A stretch of 64,000 nucleotides of DNA from NCBI RefSeq assembly GCF_000517085.1, contig NZ_KI912107.1:2347618-2411617 (forward strand), given 5' to 3'. The notes under the pieces were generated by a model. That model did no database searches, was not told where the DNA came from, and saw nothing but the letters and a program-made list of their open reading frames with translations. This stretch comes from Saccharicrinis fermentans DSM 9555 = JCM 21142 (GTDB lineage Bacteria > Bacteroidota > Bacteroidia > Bacteroidales > Marinilabiliaceae). This document shows, piece after piece, positions 56,982-64,000 of the stretch; position 1 is the stretch's first letter, and each line of letters begins with the position of its first letter. The translations under genes were made by a program, and so were the position numbers.

Positions 56982-58283
56982 AAAGCCTTATACGAGCCAT
57001 GTCCACATTGCGGAGGTAAACACCCCAGCGCAACTAACAGCCTGCCAGAAGGTGTTGAAAGTAAAATTAAAAGCCTTTTAAATACGCTTTTAAAAGATGT
57101 TTTCAATAACAAAATTAAGGCCGGAGACATTTATAAAAAACTATTAAAAATAGTAGGTAGTACGTTACAACAAGCTACAACCGAAAGCACAGGCACAAGC
57201 TTTGTTCAAGTAGACTGGAGTACACCTGATGCCAATATGTTGCAGCGTTTAACACAAGATGTTTGGCAATTTTCAGCCGCTAAAAACTATCAGCAAATGC
57301 AAGATATGACACTCGCTTTGCTGGATGATGATGGCAAGCTGCGCAGCTTTGCCGACTTTAAAGAAGAGGCCACAAAGACACATACAAAATATAATAGTAC
57401 CTGGTTAAAAACTGAGTACGACCATGCCGTAGGTTCAGCAACCATGGCCAGCCGGTGGAGCGAGTTTGAAGAAAACGCAGCCGATCAGCCTTATTTAAAA
57501 TACCAAACGGTAGGCGATAACAATGTAAGGCACGAACACCAGTTATTAAATGGTATCGTTCGCAAAATAACCGATAGTTTTTGGAACAAGTATTTCCCGC
57601 CTAATGGTTGGAAATGCCGTTGTGATGTAGTTCAGCTGTCGGCAAGTTATGCAAGTGAAACTGAAGCTTTACCAAAAGTTCCTATTGATAGTATGTTTGC
57701 CACTAATTTGGCTAAAACAGGAATGATATTTCCCAAAAACCATCCATACTATGACGGAGTGACGGATGATGTAATGAAACGTGCCGTTGCCAGTTTACCC
57801 GATGATGTGGCTTACAATAATGTTTACACAAGCGAGTCGGGTAATACGGTTGACTTACATATTTATCACGGCCTAAACGAAACGCCGGGCAATATTAAAA
57901 CCGCTAAGTTTTTAGCTGATAACGGTTACGATGTTAAGCTATTGCCTGTACTGGATAAGGATGATAACGACATTAGAGAGCTGGTTTATAAAACCACCTC
58001 GTTTGTAAAAGGCAAAAACCCTGATGCATTAATCGACAACAAGTATTTGGTTGACCTTAAAAACTGTAAAAACAGCAGTGTTAGTGCAATTCATAACGGC
58101 ATACGTAAAGCAAAAGACCAGTGTAATTATGGTGTAATAAACTTACCTGAAGTTATGGATAGCGATAATGTTGAGGATGCGGTTAGAGGACAAATGAAAC
58201 ACGCCAAAACAATTAAAGAAACATGGGTGATTAATGGTGATGAGTTATTGAAATACGATCGCAAAGGTTTAGGACTGGATTAA
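56946..58283 (+). CDS. MuF head morphogenesis protein with CdiA-like nuclease tail, expressed by -1 frameshift
   Basis: The open frame reaches back to the portal stop, with no ATG before 57237. It encodes a CPHCGG zinc-knuckle-like motif near the junction. A MuF/minor head domain follows (about 57230-57800; YDHAVGSATMASRWSEFEEN, then FPPNGWKCRCDVVQL). The C-terminal domain of about 140 residues (57850-58283) resembles CdiA-CT tRNA nucleases: LADNGYDVKLLPV, then PDALIDNKYLVDLK (a PD-D-x-K site) and SAIHNGIRKAKDQ. The nuclease could act in injected or competing cells. Independent initiation at 57237 lacks a clear ribosome-binding site. No immunity gene was seen next to it. Confidence 0.82.
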   Translation, partial: SLGSSPTATATPKALYEPCPHCGGKHPSATNSLPEGVESKIKSLLNTLLKDVFNNKIKAGDIYKKLLKIVGSTLQQATTESTGTSFVQVDWSTPDANMLQRLTQDVWQFSAAKNYQQMQDMTLALLDDDGKLRSFADFKEEATKTHTKYNSTWLKTEYDHAVGSATMASRWSEFEENAADQPYLKYQTVGDNNVRHEHQLLNGIVRKITDSFWNKYFPPNGWKCRCDVVQLSASYASETEALPKVPIDSMFATNLAKTGMIFPKNHPYYDGVTDDVMKRAVASLPDDVAYNNVYTSESGNTVDLHIYHGLNETPGNIKTAKFLADNGYDVKLLPVLDKDDNDIRELVYKTTSFVKGKNPDALIDNKYLVDLKNCKNSSVSAIHNGIRKAKDQCNYGVINLPEVMDSDNVEDAVRGQMKHAKTIKETWVINGDELLKYDRKGLGLD

Positions 58284-58386
58284 AAACAAAACGGCCAGCT
58301 AATAAATTAACCGACCGTTTTGGGAAGTGTGGGACTGCTCCCTCACTGGCACAAATATACGATACAATTAATTAAAAAACAATACT

Positions 58387-60339
58387 ATGGACGGACAAGC
58401 AAAAGTTACTTTGTTGTTAGAGATGAAAAACCGAATTAAAACAGGTATGTCCGAAGCTAAAAAAAAGGTAAATAGTGGTGTGGGGGCAATGAAAGCAAAA
58501 CTTTCTGAACTAAAAAAACACCACGTTGCAATGTTTTCGGCAATGAGTGCGCAATTCCCGATGTTTGGTAATGCAATAAGCACATTGGGTAATCCGTACA
58601 CATTGTTAATTGGCGGTGTGGTGGCGTTGACTATGTTTTTAAGTAATGCCACGGGTGCAGCCGCCGATTTTAATCATGAATTTTTAGCCATTAAGCAGCT
58701 CAATCTCGATAAGAGCACCGAGCAAATGAACGCTTACAAAGATTCTATTAAAGCGGTAGCATTTGAAACAGGGCAAAACCTGTTAGATACTACCAAGGCT
58801 TTTTACGATATTCAATCCGCTACCGGGTTGTTTGGAAAAGATGTTGCCGATATTACCACAAAGGTAGGAAACTACGCTCTGGTAACAGGAGCCAAACTAC
58901 CCGATGCTGTAAACCAAACCGTTAAGGCGATGAAGGCTTTTGGGGTTGGAGTAGATGGTATTGATAATTTATTAACCGCTAACGCAAAAACAATACAGTT
59001 AGGAATTACTACCTATGACGAACTAGCGCGAGTCCAAACAGAATTTGCAGGAGCAGCGGCTGGAGCTGGACAAAATGTAGATACTGCGAACAAGATGTTT
59101 TCAGTGTTTACTGCTATTGCCAAGGATAGTGTTACTGCAGCTACAATGACAAAAAGCGCCTTTGAAGGCTTTACTCAGGCTGGTACCGTTAAAGGGTTAA
59201 AAGGTATTGGCATTGAAATGTACGACGTAAACGGAAATATGCGGGATATGACCAGCATTTTAAAAGATGTTTCAACACAGTTTAAAGGAATGACATCAAA
59301 ACAGATTGATGAAACAATTTCTAAAATTGGCGGTCCGGAGGGGTTACGTAATTTATTGATTAAATTAAAGACTGACGCCAACGGACTATTAGATACATTT
59401 GAAAAATACGACAAGGTTCAGTTTGATTGGTCTAAGGCTATCAAAAACGCCAAAGGTGATTTCCGAACTATATCAGCGATGGCAAAAAACAGGCTAGGGG
59501 TTGTTATGGCCGAAATTGGTGAGAAATTTTTACCATTATGGGTTATGGCATTAGAGAAAGTAAATAATGTACTAGACTTTGTTTTTAAAAATTTTGATAC
59601 CATTTGGGCTGTAGTTAAAAACGTAGGTATTGCTTTAGGAGTTGCAAAGTTGGCTATGATTGCTTTTAATGTAATTACAGCTGCAAATCCGATTGGTGCA
59701 ATTATAACAGCCTTTGTTCTACTTATTACTTATATAACTATAGCTTATAAAAAGTTCGATCAGTTTGGATCATTGATGATTGCGGCTTTAGGACCTCTGG
59801 GTATGTTGGTGAATATGTTTTTAAACATCAAGAATAACTGGAGTAGTATTATTGACTCTTTTAAGAATGGAGGTTTACTTGAAGGCATTAAACGTTTAGG
59901 GCTGGTATTAATTGATGCATTAGTAATGCCAATTCAACAAGCTTTGAACTTGATTGGAAAAATACCTGGACTTGAATTTGCTAACAAATGGGCAGGTAGC
60001 GTTGATAAATTTAGGAATCAAGTGTTAGGTATAAATACTAATGTTGATCCGGATCCTAAAAACGATCCAGACGGAAGTCCTACCCCTTTTGGTACGGTGG
60101 AAGATCCTTTTGGCGAAAACAATGGAACAAATGCAGATGGTAGTTTAGACAACTCTATTAATAAGATAACCGGTAGTGCCAAACAGGTTAAAAACATTAC
60201 TGTAAACATTGATGCATTTAACAAAGGTGGTATTAACACTGCTAATACAACACTAAATAAAATGCAACCAGAAGAACTAGAGCAATGGATGACAAATATG
60301 TTTTTACGAGTTGTACGAAATGTGGAAACAAGCTATTAG
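58387..60339 (+). CDS. Tail tape measure protein (TP901 type)
   Basis: A 650-residue protein with the TIGR01760 core (about 100-330): FETGQNLLDTTKAFYDIQSA, then VNQTVKAMKAFGVGVDGIDN and AKDSVTAATMTKSAFEGFTQ. Hydrophobic segments lie near residues 76-90 and 405-455. It sets tail length and is ejected with the DNA. It is unusually short, implying a short tail, and lies in the rightward head operon. In Mu and related phages it sits directly after the tail chaperones, which here are on the other strand 10 kb away. Confidence 0.88.
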   Translation: MDGQAKVTLLLEMKNRIKTGMSEAKKKVNSGVGAMKAKLSELKKHHVAMFSAMSAQFPMFGNAISTLGNPYTLLIGGVVALTMFLSNATGAAADFNHEFLAIKQLNLDKSTEQMNAYKDSIKAVAFETGQNLLDTTKAFYDIQSATGLFGKDVADITTKVGNYALVTGAKLPDAVNQTVKAMKAFGVGVDGIDNLLTANAKTIQLGITTYDELARVQTEFAGAAAGAGQNVDTANKMFSVFTAIAKDSVTAATMTKSAFEGFTQAGTVKGLKGIGIEMYDVNGNMRDMTSILKDVSTQFKGMTSKQIDETISKIGGPEGLRNLLIKLKTDANGLLDTFEKYDKVQFDWSKAIKNAKGDFRTISAMAKNRLGVVMAEIGEKFLPLWVMALEKVNNVLDFVFKNFDTIWAVVKNVGIALGVAKLAMIAFNVITAANPIGAIITAFVLLITYITIAYKKFDQFGSLMIAALGPLGMLVNMFLNIKNNWSSIIDSFKNGGLLEGIKRLGLVLIDALVMPIQQALNLIGKIPGLEFANKWAGSVDKFRNQVLGINTNVDPDPKNDPDGSPTPFGTVEDPFGENNGTNADGSLDNSINKITGSAKQVKNITVNIDAFNKGGINTANTTLNKMQPEELEQWMTNMFLRVVRNVETSY

Positions 60340-60340
60340 G

Positions 60341-60847
60341 ATGCAAGAAACAAGAAGCTATATTTTAACCCTTGACAGGGTTAGCAAGGCGGTAAACAAA
60401 CTACCTGCACGGGCAGCTACTGAGGCGGTAAACTTTAGTAAGGAAAGATTTCGTGCGCAAAACTGGATTGATAACTCTACGCAGCCATGGAAAAAGCGCA
60501 AGGTGGTTAAAAATGAAAGCAACCGAAAATCGGGGCGGGCTACGCTGGTTGATACAGGACGTTTAAGGCGAAGCATTCGAAAAGTTCGCGTAAGCAAAAC
60601 CAGCGCCATTATTGGTACAGATGTTCCTTATGCGGAAGCGCATAACGATGGTTATAGAGGCAGGGTGAAACAACGAGTTAGAGCGCATACTAGAACTACA
60701 ATACATGGCAAAGTAAATGTAAAAACACATAGCCGCGTTATAAATTTGAACCTTCCACGGCGTAGGTTTATTGGTAATTCAGCACAGTTAGAAAAGCAAA
60801 TAACACGAATGATGACTTTAGAGATTAGGAGGGCAATCAATGTATAA
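60341..60847 (+). CDS. Phage virion morphogenesis / tail completion protein (Mu gpG/gp31)
   Basis: A 168-residue basic protein. KAVNKLPARAATEAVNFSKE and GRATLVDTGRLRRSIRKVRV, then TDVPYAEAHNDG, are the phage virion morphogenesis family signature (PF05069, P2 gpS-like). It joins tail to head. The start at 60341 follows the tape-measure stop by one base; an in-frame ATG at 60311 overlaps that gene. It overlaps the next gene by 8 bases. Confidence 0.85.
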   Translation: MQETRSYILTLDRVSKAVNKLPARAATEAVNFSKERFRAQNWIDNSTQPWKKRKVVKNESNRKSGRATLVDTGRLRRSIRKVRVSKTSAIIGTDVPYAEAHNDGYRGRVKQRVRAHTRTTIHGKVNVKTHSRVINLNLPRRRFIGNSAQLEKQITRMMTLEIRRAINV

Positions 60848-61391
60848 ACTTTATAAAAAAATCGCACAAGCATTCACTGATAAAAAACAGATGTTTATCG
60901 ATAGGGGCTTAATGCCGGTAAGGCAATGTGATATATATATGGGACAGCCAGATGACCCCGAAAGCTTTGAATTGTTTTTTCCTGCCGTATTTGTAGACTG
61001 GGCAATTACACCTGGAGGACCAGGGGAGGAAGATTTAATTGTAATTGATTTTCACATTGTTGAGGAACCGGGTACACACTCAGAAAATTTTAGTAACCGC
61101 TTAAATGAAAGTCTTAATTATATAAAACGAATAAAAGCGGTTAAGTACTTAATGAATAGGTTACGGGCGTCAAATTCTACGCCACTTACTTACAATGGAG
61201 AACGCCCCCGTACAACGCCTTTTTTCAAGTATCACATTGTTAGCTATAAGTGTTACATAGATGCCGACACTGAAAGTATTTGGCGATCCGAAATGGATGA
61301 TACAATTCCGAATGACGTAGGAGTTGTAAATCGTAATTTAAAAGAAACCGAAACAAAGCCTATTCCATCACCCATCATCGATACTTATTAG
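60840..61391 (+). CDS. Mu gp37-like tail terminator protein
   Basis: A 183-residue protein. GQPDDPESFELFFPAVFVDW, then EEDLIVIDFHIVEEPGTHSE and NESLNYIKRIKAVKYLM, give the alpha/beta pattern of tail terminator/gp37-type proteins that cap the tube. It is the last gene of the rightward operon and is followed by a terminator. The assignment rests on length, order and pattern. Confidence 0.65.
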   Translation: MYKLYKKIAQAFTDKKQMFIDRGLMPVRQCDIYMGQPDDPESFELFFPAVFVDWAITPGGPGEEDLIVIDFHIVEEPGTHSENFSNRLNESLNYIKRIKAVKYLMNRLRASNSTPLTYNGERPRTTPFFKYHIVSYKCYIDADTESIWRSEMDDTIPNDVGVVNRNLKETETKPIPSPIIDTY

Positions 61392-61399
61392 ACATAAAA

Positions 61400-61433
61400 A
61401 AAAGCCCTGCAATCGCAAAATTGCAGGGCTTTT
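61400..61433. terminator. Bidirectional terminator after the rightward phage operon
   Basis: AAAAGCCCTGCAAT (61400-61413) pairs with ATTGCAGGGCTTTT (61420-61433) around CGCAAA, with T-runs on both strands. It also terminates the leftward lipoprotein gene. Confidence 0.92.
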
Positions 61434-61456
61434 TATTAATCGCGTCAAAGAAAAAG

Positions 61457-62203
61457 TTACTTAATTACTAAAGTATAATCTTTAAAATTAACATCTTCTC
61501 CAGCATCCATCCATTCGCCATTAGGAGCAAAAACACCTTGTGCAAATGATAACTCTTCATTTTCTTTAAAACACCTGACCATTACAGACTTTGTTTTCGT
61601 GTCTTTTACCAGCTGATCTATCAAATGATGTTTGATATGATTACTTAGTTCTAAGCTATCCAATTCATCTTTAACAACGACATTAATTGAAGCTCGTTTA
61701 ATTTTAATAATAGGTACATCTTTAACACTTTCAACAACTGAAGCATTTATGTTTGCTGGTTCTTTGTATTTTAGTATTTCATTAAAAAAATTCCTTTTCA
61801 AATCTTTGAGTTTAAAGGTAGTTTTAATTTCTCCTGATGTCGTTGTAATAAATTCAAGTTGCTTTAATACACTCTCACTAGGTTGTACAATTTTGTTCCT
61901 TACACAAAGGATTTCAACATCATCAAAATTTATTATATTTTCGCCAAAGTCAGAAATAAACATACCATTTTTAACCTCTGTTATCGCTTGACCTCTAACT
62001 ACCCCATCGATAAAATAACTAATACTTAATTCTGTATTATCAGGTAAGTTGGTTTTACCTCTTAAAGTATAGCCGTCATTCCTTGCGTTAAGCTGTACAT
62101 CAATACTCCAGTCGGTTGGTTCCGTTATAACCCTATGGTTTGAATGGTTACATGCAAATAAAAATATAGCTAGAAATGTTGTTGATAATAATATTGTTCT
62201 CAT
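61457..62203 (-). CDS. Prophage-encoded lipoprotein, unknown function
   Basis: A 248-residue protein with a lipoprotein leader (LFAC, Cys18). Residues about 30-110 look like an Ig-like beta domain (LRGKTNLPDNTELSISYFID). The C-terminal part has a SVMVRCFKENEELSFAQGVF strand and GEWMDAGE. Not a phage structural family. A lipoprotein on a prophage often alters host surface or blocks superinfection; that role is inferred only. It sits at the end of the leftward accessory cluster. Confidence 0.65.
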   Translation of the reverse strand: MRTILLSTTFLAIFLFACNHSNHRVITEPTDWSIDVQLNARNDGYTLRGKTNLPDNTELSISYFIDGVVRGQAITEVKNGMFISDFGENIINFDDVEILCVRNKIVQPSESVLKQLEFITTTSGEIKTTFKLKDLKRNFFNEILKYKEPANINASVVESVKDVPIIKIKRASINVVVKDELDSLELSNHIKHHLIDQLVKDTKTKSVMVRCFKENEELSFAQGVFAPNGEWMDAGEDVNFKDYTLVIK

Positions 62204-62213
62204 AATAATAGTT

Positions 62214-62438
62214 TTAAAACAGTTGCATTTGCATACGTTTAGCTTCTGTTAATTGTTTCAGTTCTCTTTTTGCGTTTGCCCCAAGATAGCTGTAGAATGT
62301 TTTACGACTTATGTGATAATGAGGTTTAATCACATGCCTAAACACCCACTCTTGTGTAACGCCTTTTTGAGTATGCTCTAAGGTTTTGTTTTGAACATCA
62401 ATCATTCGTCTTAATAGATTCTCCCTTGTATAAGCCAT
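62214..62438 (-). CDS. Small helix-turn-helix-like phage protein
   Basis: A 74-residue basic protein starting MAYTRENLLRRMIDVQNKTL. The central GVTQEWVFRHVIKPHYHISR, then KTFYSYLG, resembles a winged helix or HTH with the recognition helix at ISRKTFYSYL. It is probably a transcriptional regulator of the phage. The ATG at 62438 is chosen over the GTG at 62444. Confidence 0.65.
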   Translation of the reverse strand: MAYTRENLLRRMIDVQNKTLEHTQKGVTQEWVFRHVIKPHYHISRKTFYSYLGANAKRELKQLTEAKRMQMQLF

Positions 62439-62524
62439 CTGCACAAATCGTTTTAAGTCCTATACAAAAATAGTTTAATTTAATTAAAGTAAAAACTATT
62501 GAATTTTAACAAACCACAACAGTC

Positions 62525-62552
62525 AATAAGCGCCATTTAAACGGCGCTTATT
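62525..62552. terminator. Hairpin between leftward accessory genes
   Basis: AATAAGCGCC (62525-62534) pairs with GGCGCTTATT (62543-62552) around an 8-base loop, just past the stop of the 62559 gene. The U-tract is poor on the reverse strand, so it may attenuate or protect RNA rather than terminate fully. Confidence 0.5.
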
Positions 62553-62558
62553 TTGATG

Positions 62559-62840
62559 TTAGCGTTCATTTGCTAACGCTCTCTCTACTTGCCTCCATTG
62601 GTTTTTCATCCCCTTTACAGTCGTTCCATATCTAAAAGCAAAATCTTCCATTCTATCACCTTTTTCCGGTCGTCGGCTCGGTCTCATATCTATATAGTCG
62701 CATTTTGCTATACAGTTCTTTTCATAAGCTAAAGCAGCGTTAAAAGCCTTCTCTTGTGCTTCAATCCATTCCTTTGTTGGTTCAGCAAAATACTTATCTC
62801 TAAATTCTTTATTATCCATTTTCTTTCTGTTAAGTGCCAA
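62559..62840 (-). CDS. Hypothetical phage protein
   Basis: A 93-residue protein, possibly starting at 62819 (MDNKEFRDKYF; 86 residues). Helical N-terminal half (EWIEAQEKAFNAALAYEKNC) and a C-terminal segment FAFRYGTTVKGMKNQWRQVE that could form a DNA-binding helix pair. No recognised family. It is in the leftward cluster, 119 bases after the ASCH-like gene; that gap has an imperfect inverted repeat (GTGTATATGCAATAAGG, CCTTACTACACATACAC). Confidence 0.6.
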   Translation of the reverse strand: MALNRKKMDNKEFRDKYFAEPTKEWIEAQEKAFNAALAYEKNCIAKCDYIDMRPSRRPEKGDRMEDFAFRYGTTVKGMKNQWRQVERALANER

Positions 62841-62959
62841 CGCTCAAAAAACGAAACGCTAACAATGTGTATATGCAATAAGGCTAATTAACTTTAGTTC
62901 TTCGGTTTAATGTACGTGCATAACCTTACTACACATACACAAACCGTTGTGGTTTATTA

Positions 62960-63355
62960 TTAATACCTTTTATCTGTCCAGTTAATAATTTTACCTTCAA
63001 AATCCTCATTAAACCAAAGAAGAAACTCTCCCAAACAATCAAAGCCATCGTTATGCGCAAGCTCAATCATTTCATCAATATTCAATAAACGATCATCGAC
63101 GTATATTTTAACATCGTTCATATATTCGGTTGGGCATTCAATTTTAATGCTTTGAACTCCTGTGCAAATATTTTCTTGAAAGCAATTGTAATATTTATTT
63201 CTAACGCCATTCGCTTGTTGAATCTTCATACCTACTTTCCAACGGGTCTTTACATCGGCTAGTATGGTGTGTATTTTTTCACCTCGCTTAATCTTATATT
63301 CAAAATTAGTAGGCTTCGAAGTTCCTTCTTTAGTTTTTCTGTATGATAGTATCAT
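62960..63355 (-). CDS. ASCH/PUA-like small phage protein
   Basis: A 131-residue protein common in Bacteroidota phages. KIKRGEKIHTILADVKTRWK, then VGMKIQQANGVRNKYYNCFQ, gives the ASCH-like beta-barrel core, which binds nucleic acid in related proteins. The function is unknown. Its ATG overlaps the stop of the membrane protein gene upstream (63352-63355). Confidence 0.6.
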   Translation of the reverse strand: MILSYRKTKEGTSKPTNFEYKIKRGEKIHTILADVKTRWKVGMKIQQANGVRNKYYNCFQENICTGVQSIKIECPTEYMNDVKIYVDDRLLNIDEMIELAHNDGFDCLGEFLLWFNEDFEGKIINWTDKRY

Positions 63356-63960
63356 GCTGCCTCCTTTAATAGTTGTTTTTCCTCTTCAGTTCTGTTTGCT
63401 TCGCTTTTCTTTTTAATTCGACTCACTTCGGCTTTTAAATAAACATCCATCATTTTTTCAATGTCAGTTTGTTTACTTTCTAACTGAGACTTTAAAGACT
63501 TAATCTCTCTTTTACTATTTTGCAACTGCTCCATAGTATCTGAATTGACACTTTTAAGAGACTTCAATTCACTTTTAACTGAATCATACCTGAGTCCGAG
63601 TGAGTTTAATCTTTCTTTCAACTCAGTTTCTTTCACTTTTGAGTCACTTTTAAAACTCTTAAACTCAATTAAGCCTAAGCTAAATGTGATAATGCCCGTG
63701 AACGAAGCCATAAAAAAGGTAAGGGCTAAACGGATTGGGTTATCTAATAAAGTATCGTAATGAGTTAAATTAAGCCCTAAGAACATGAGCCCGGTATCAA
63801 ATACCGGGAATAAGTATTTAGGCCATTTAACAACGCTGTTCATCATTACCAGTATAGTCACAACACTAAAGGCAATAGAACCAATAACAGCAAAAGCCTG
63901 ATCTAACGCTTCAGTAGCGTTATTAAGGTATATGAGGCTTTTGGCGTTTATATAGCTCAA
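63352..63960 (-). CDS. Phage membrane protein with coiled-coil tail
   Basis: A 202-residue protein with three hydrophobic segments (about 22-40, 50-65, 76-98) followed by a long charged coiled coil (KVKETELKERLNSLGLRYDS, then ELKSLKSVNSDTMEQLQNSK), ending in a basic helix. No family is recognised. It is translationally coupled to the ASCH-like gene. The window ends 40 bases upstream of its start. Confidence 0.62.
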   Translation of the reverse strand: MSYINAKSLIYLNNATEALDQAFAVIGSIAFSVVTILVMMNSVVKWPKYLFPVFDTGLMFLGLNLTHYDTLLDNPIRLALTFFMASFTGIITFSLGLIEFKSFKSDSKVKETELKERLNSLGLRYDSVKSELKSLKSVNSDTMEQLQNSKREIKSLKSQLESKQTDIEKMMDVYLKAEVSRIKKKSEANRTEEEKQLLKEAA

Positions 63961-64000
63961 CTCTATTATTAAAAAGAGTAAAGCTACAGATATGAGGATT

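Larger units (their letters stand above)
37885..64000. mobile_element. Mu-like transposable prophage (right-end portion, continues past the window)
   Basis: At least 26 kb of Mu-type phage. Recognisable counterparts are methylase, tail fibres, gp48, gp47 (J), gp46, gp45, gp44 (D), sheath L, tube M, major head, protease, terminase small and large (gp28), gp36, portal gp29, MuF gp30, virion morphogenesis gp31/G and gp37-like. The terminus near 37885 interrupts a LytS-type gene and begins TG, as Mu ends do. Transposase A/B, the repressor and the other end are not in the window. The exact boundary could be anywhere between about 37876 and 37888. Confidence 0.88.

Noticed and set aside
58284..58386. 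Immunity gene for the MuF nuclease in the gap before the tape measure
   Set aside because: The 103-base gap holds only a short hairpin (AAAACGG/CCGTTTT) and no adequate open frame on either strand.
37959..64000. Diversity-generating retroelement or invertible tail-fibre segment
   Set aside because: Known Bacteroides Mu-like phages can carry a reverse transcriptase, so I looked for one. No reverse transcriptase, template repeat, invertase or inverted fibre copy was visible in this part of the prophage.

Overview
The window looks like chromosome of a marine or anaerobic Bacteroidota (Marinilabiliales or a related Bacteroidia order). The L28-L33-DUF4295-FtsY gene block is typical of this phylum. 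Other pointers are DUF4301, DUF6340, lipoproteins with phylum-type lipoboxes, TAnnTTTG-like promoters and Bacteroidota-type phage genes. No rRNA, tRNA or CRISPR array was seen.

Region 1 (72-15926) is a sulfated-galactan utilisation locus. A GH43 enzyme, a secreted beta-propeller protein and an MFS permease read rightward. A leftward operon carries a GH16 endo-galactanase followed by three S1 sulfatases, one with a C-terminal Ig-like BIG2 domain. A LacZ-type GH2 beta-galactosidase diverges from the GH16 gene. GH16, sulfatases and GH2 together suggest an agar, porphyran or carrageenan-like red-algal substrate. No SusC/SusD pair lies in the window. A shared TACCCC-type motif recurs in the intergenic regions. 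A URO-D-fold gene with an HxC...C zinc motif, probably a methyltransferase, and a MITE-like hairpin element sit at the left edge.

Region 2 (15983-36815) is housekeeping: a TIGR01212 radical SAM protein, DUF4301, a TPR protein, a PopT-like DUF368 protein, aroE, a small export protein, an ABC-F ATPase, truA, rimO, ftsY, DUF4295, rpmG, rpmB, cinA, an M48 protease, a TonB-domain protein, an omega-amidase-like nitrilase, a PBP4-type dacB, a DUF6340 lipoprotein and an iron alcohol dehydrogenase.

Region 3 (about 37885 to beyond the right edge) is a Mu-like transposable prophage inserted in a LytS-type 5TM-5TMR sensor gene, of which only 121 codons remain. Its visible terminus carries two 22-bp-spaced copies of a 17-bp sequence, consistent with transposase binding sites. 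From that end come an adenine methylase, tail fibres and a Mu gp44-gp48-like baseplate set interrupted by a lysis cassette. Then follow tail chaperones, tube, sheath, capsid and a ClpP-type protease, all leftward. Terminase, portal, MuF protein, tape measure and tail-completion genes read rightward, followed by leftward accessory genes. The transposase and the other end lie outside the window.

The most interesting signals are in the prophage. (i) A textbook -1 frameshift site (A_AAT_TTT, 5-nt spacer, GC-rich stem) sits at the portal stop codon and would fuse portal to the MuF head protein, which has no ATG of its own near the junction. (ii) That MuF protein ends in a CdiA-like PD-(D/E)xK nuclease domain. 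(iii) A second -1 site (A_AAA_AAC) makes the G/GT tail chaperones. (iv) A membrane-CHAP lysis fusion carries an internal signal-peptidase-like site. (v) The tape-measure gene is displaced from the tail operon.
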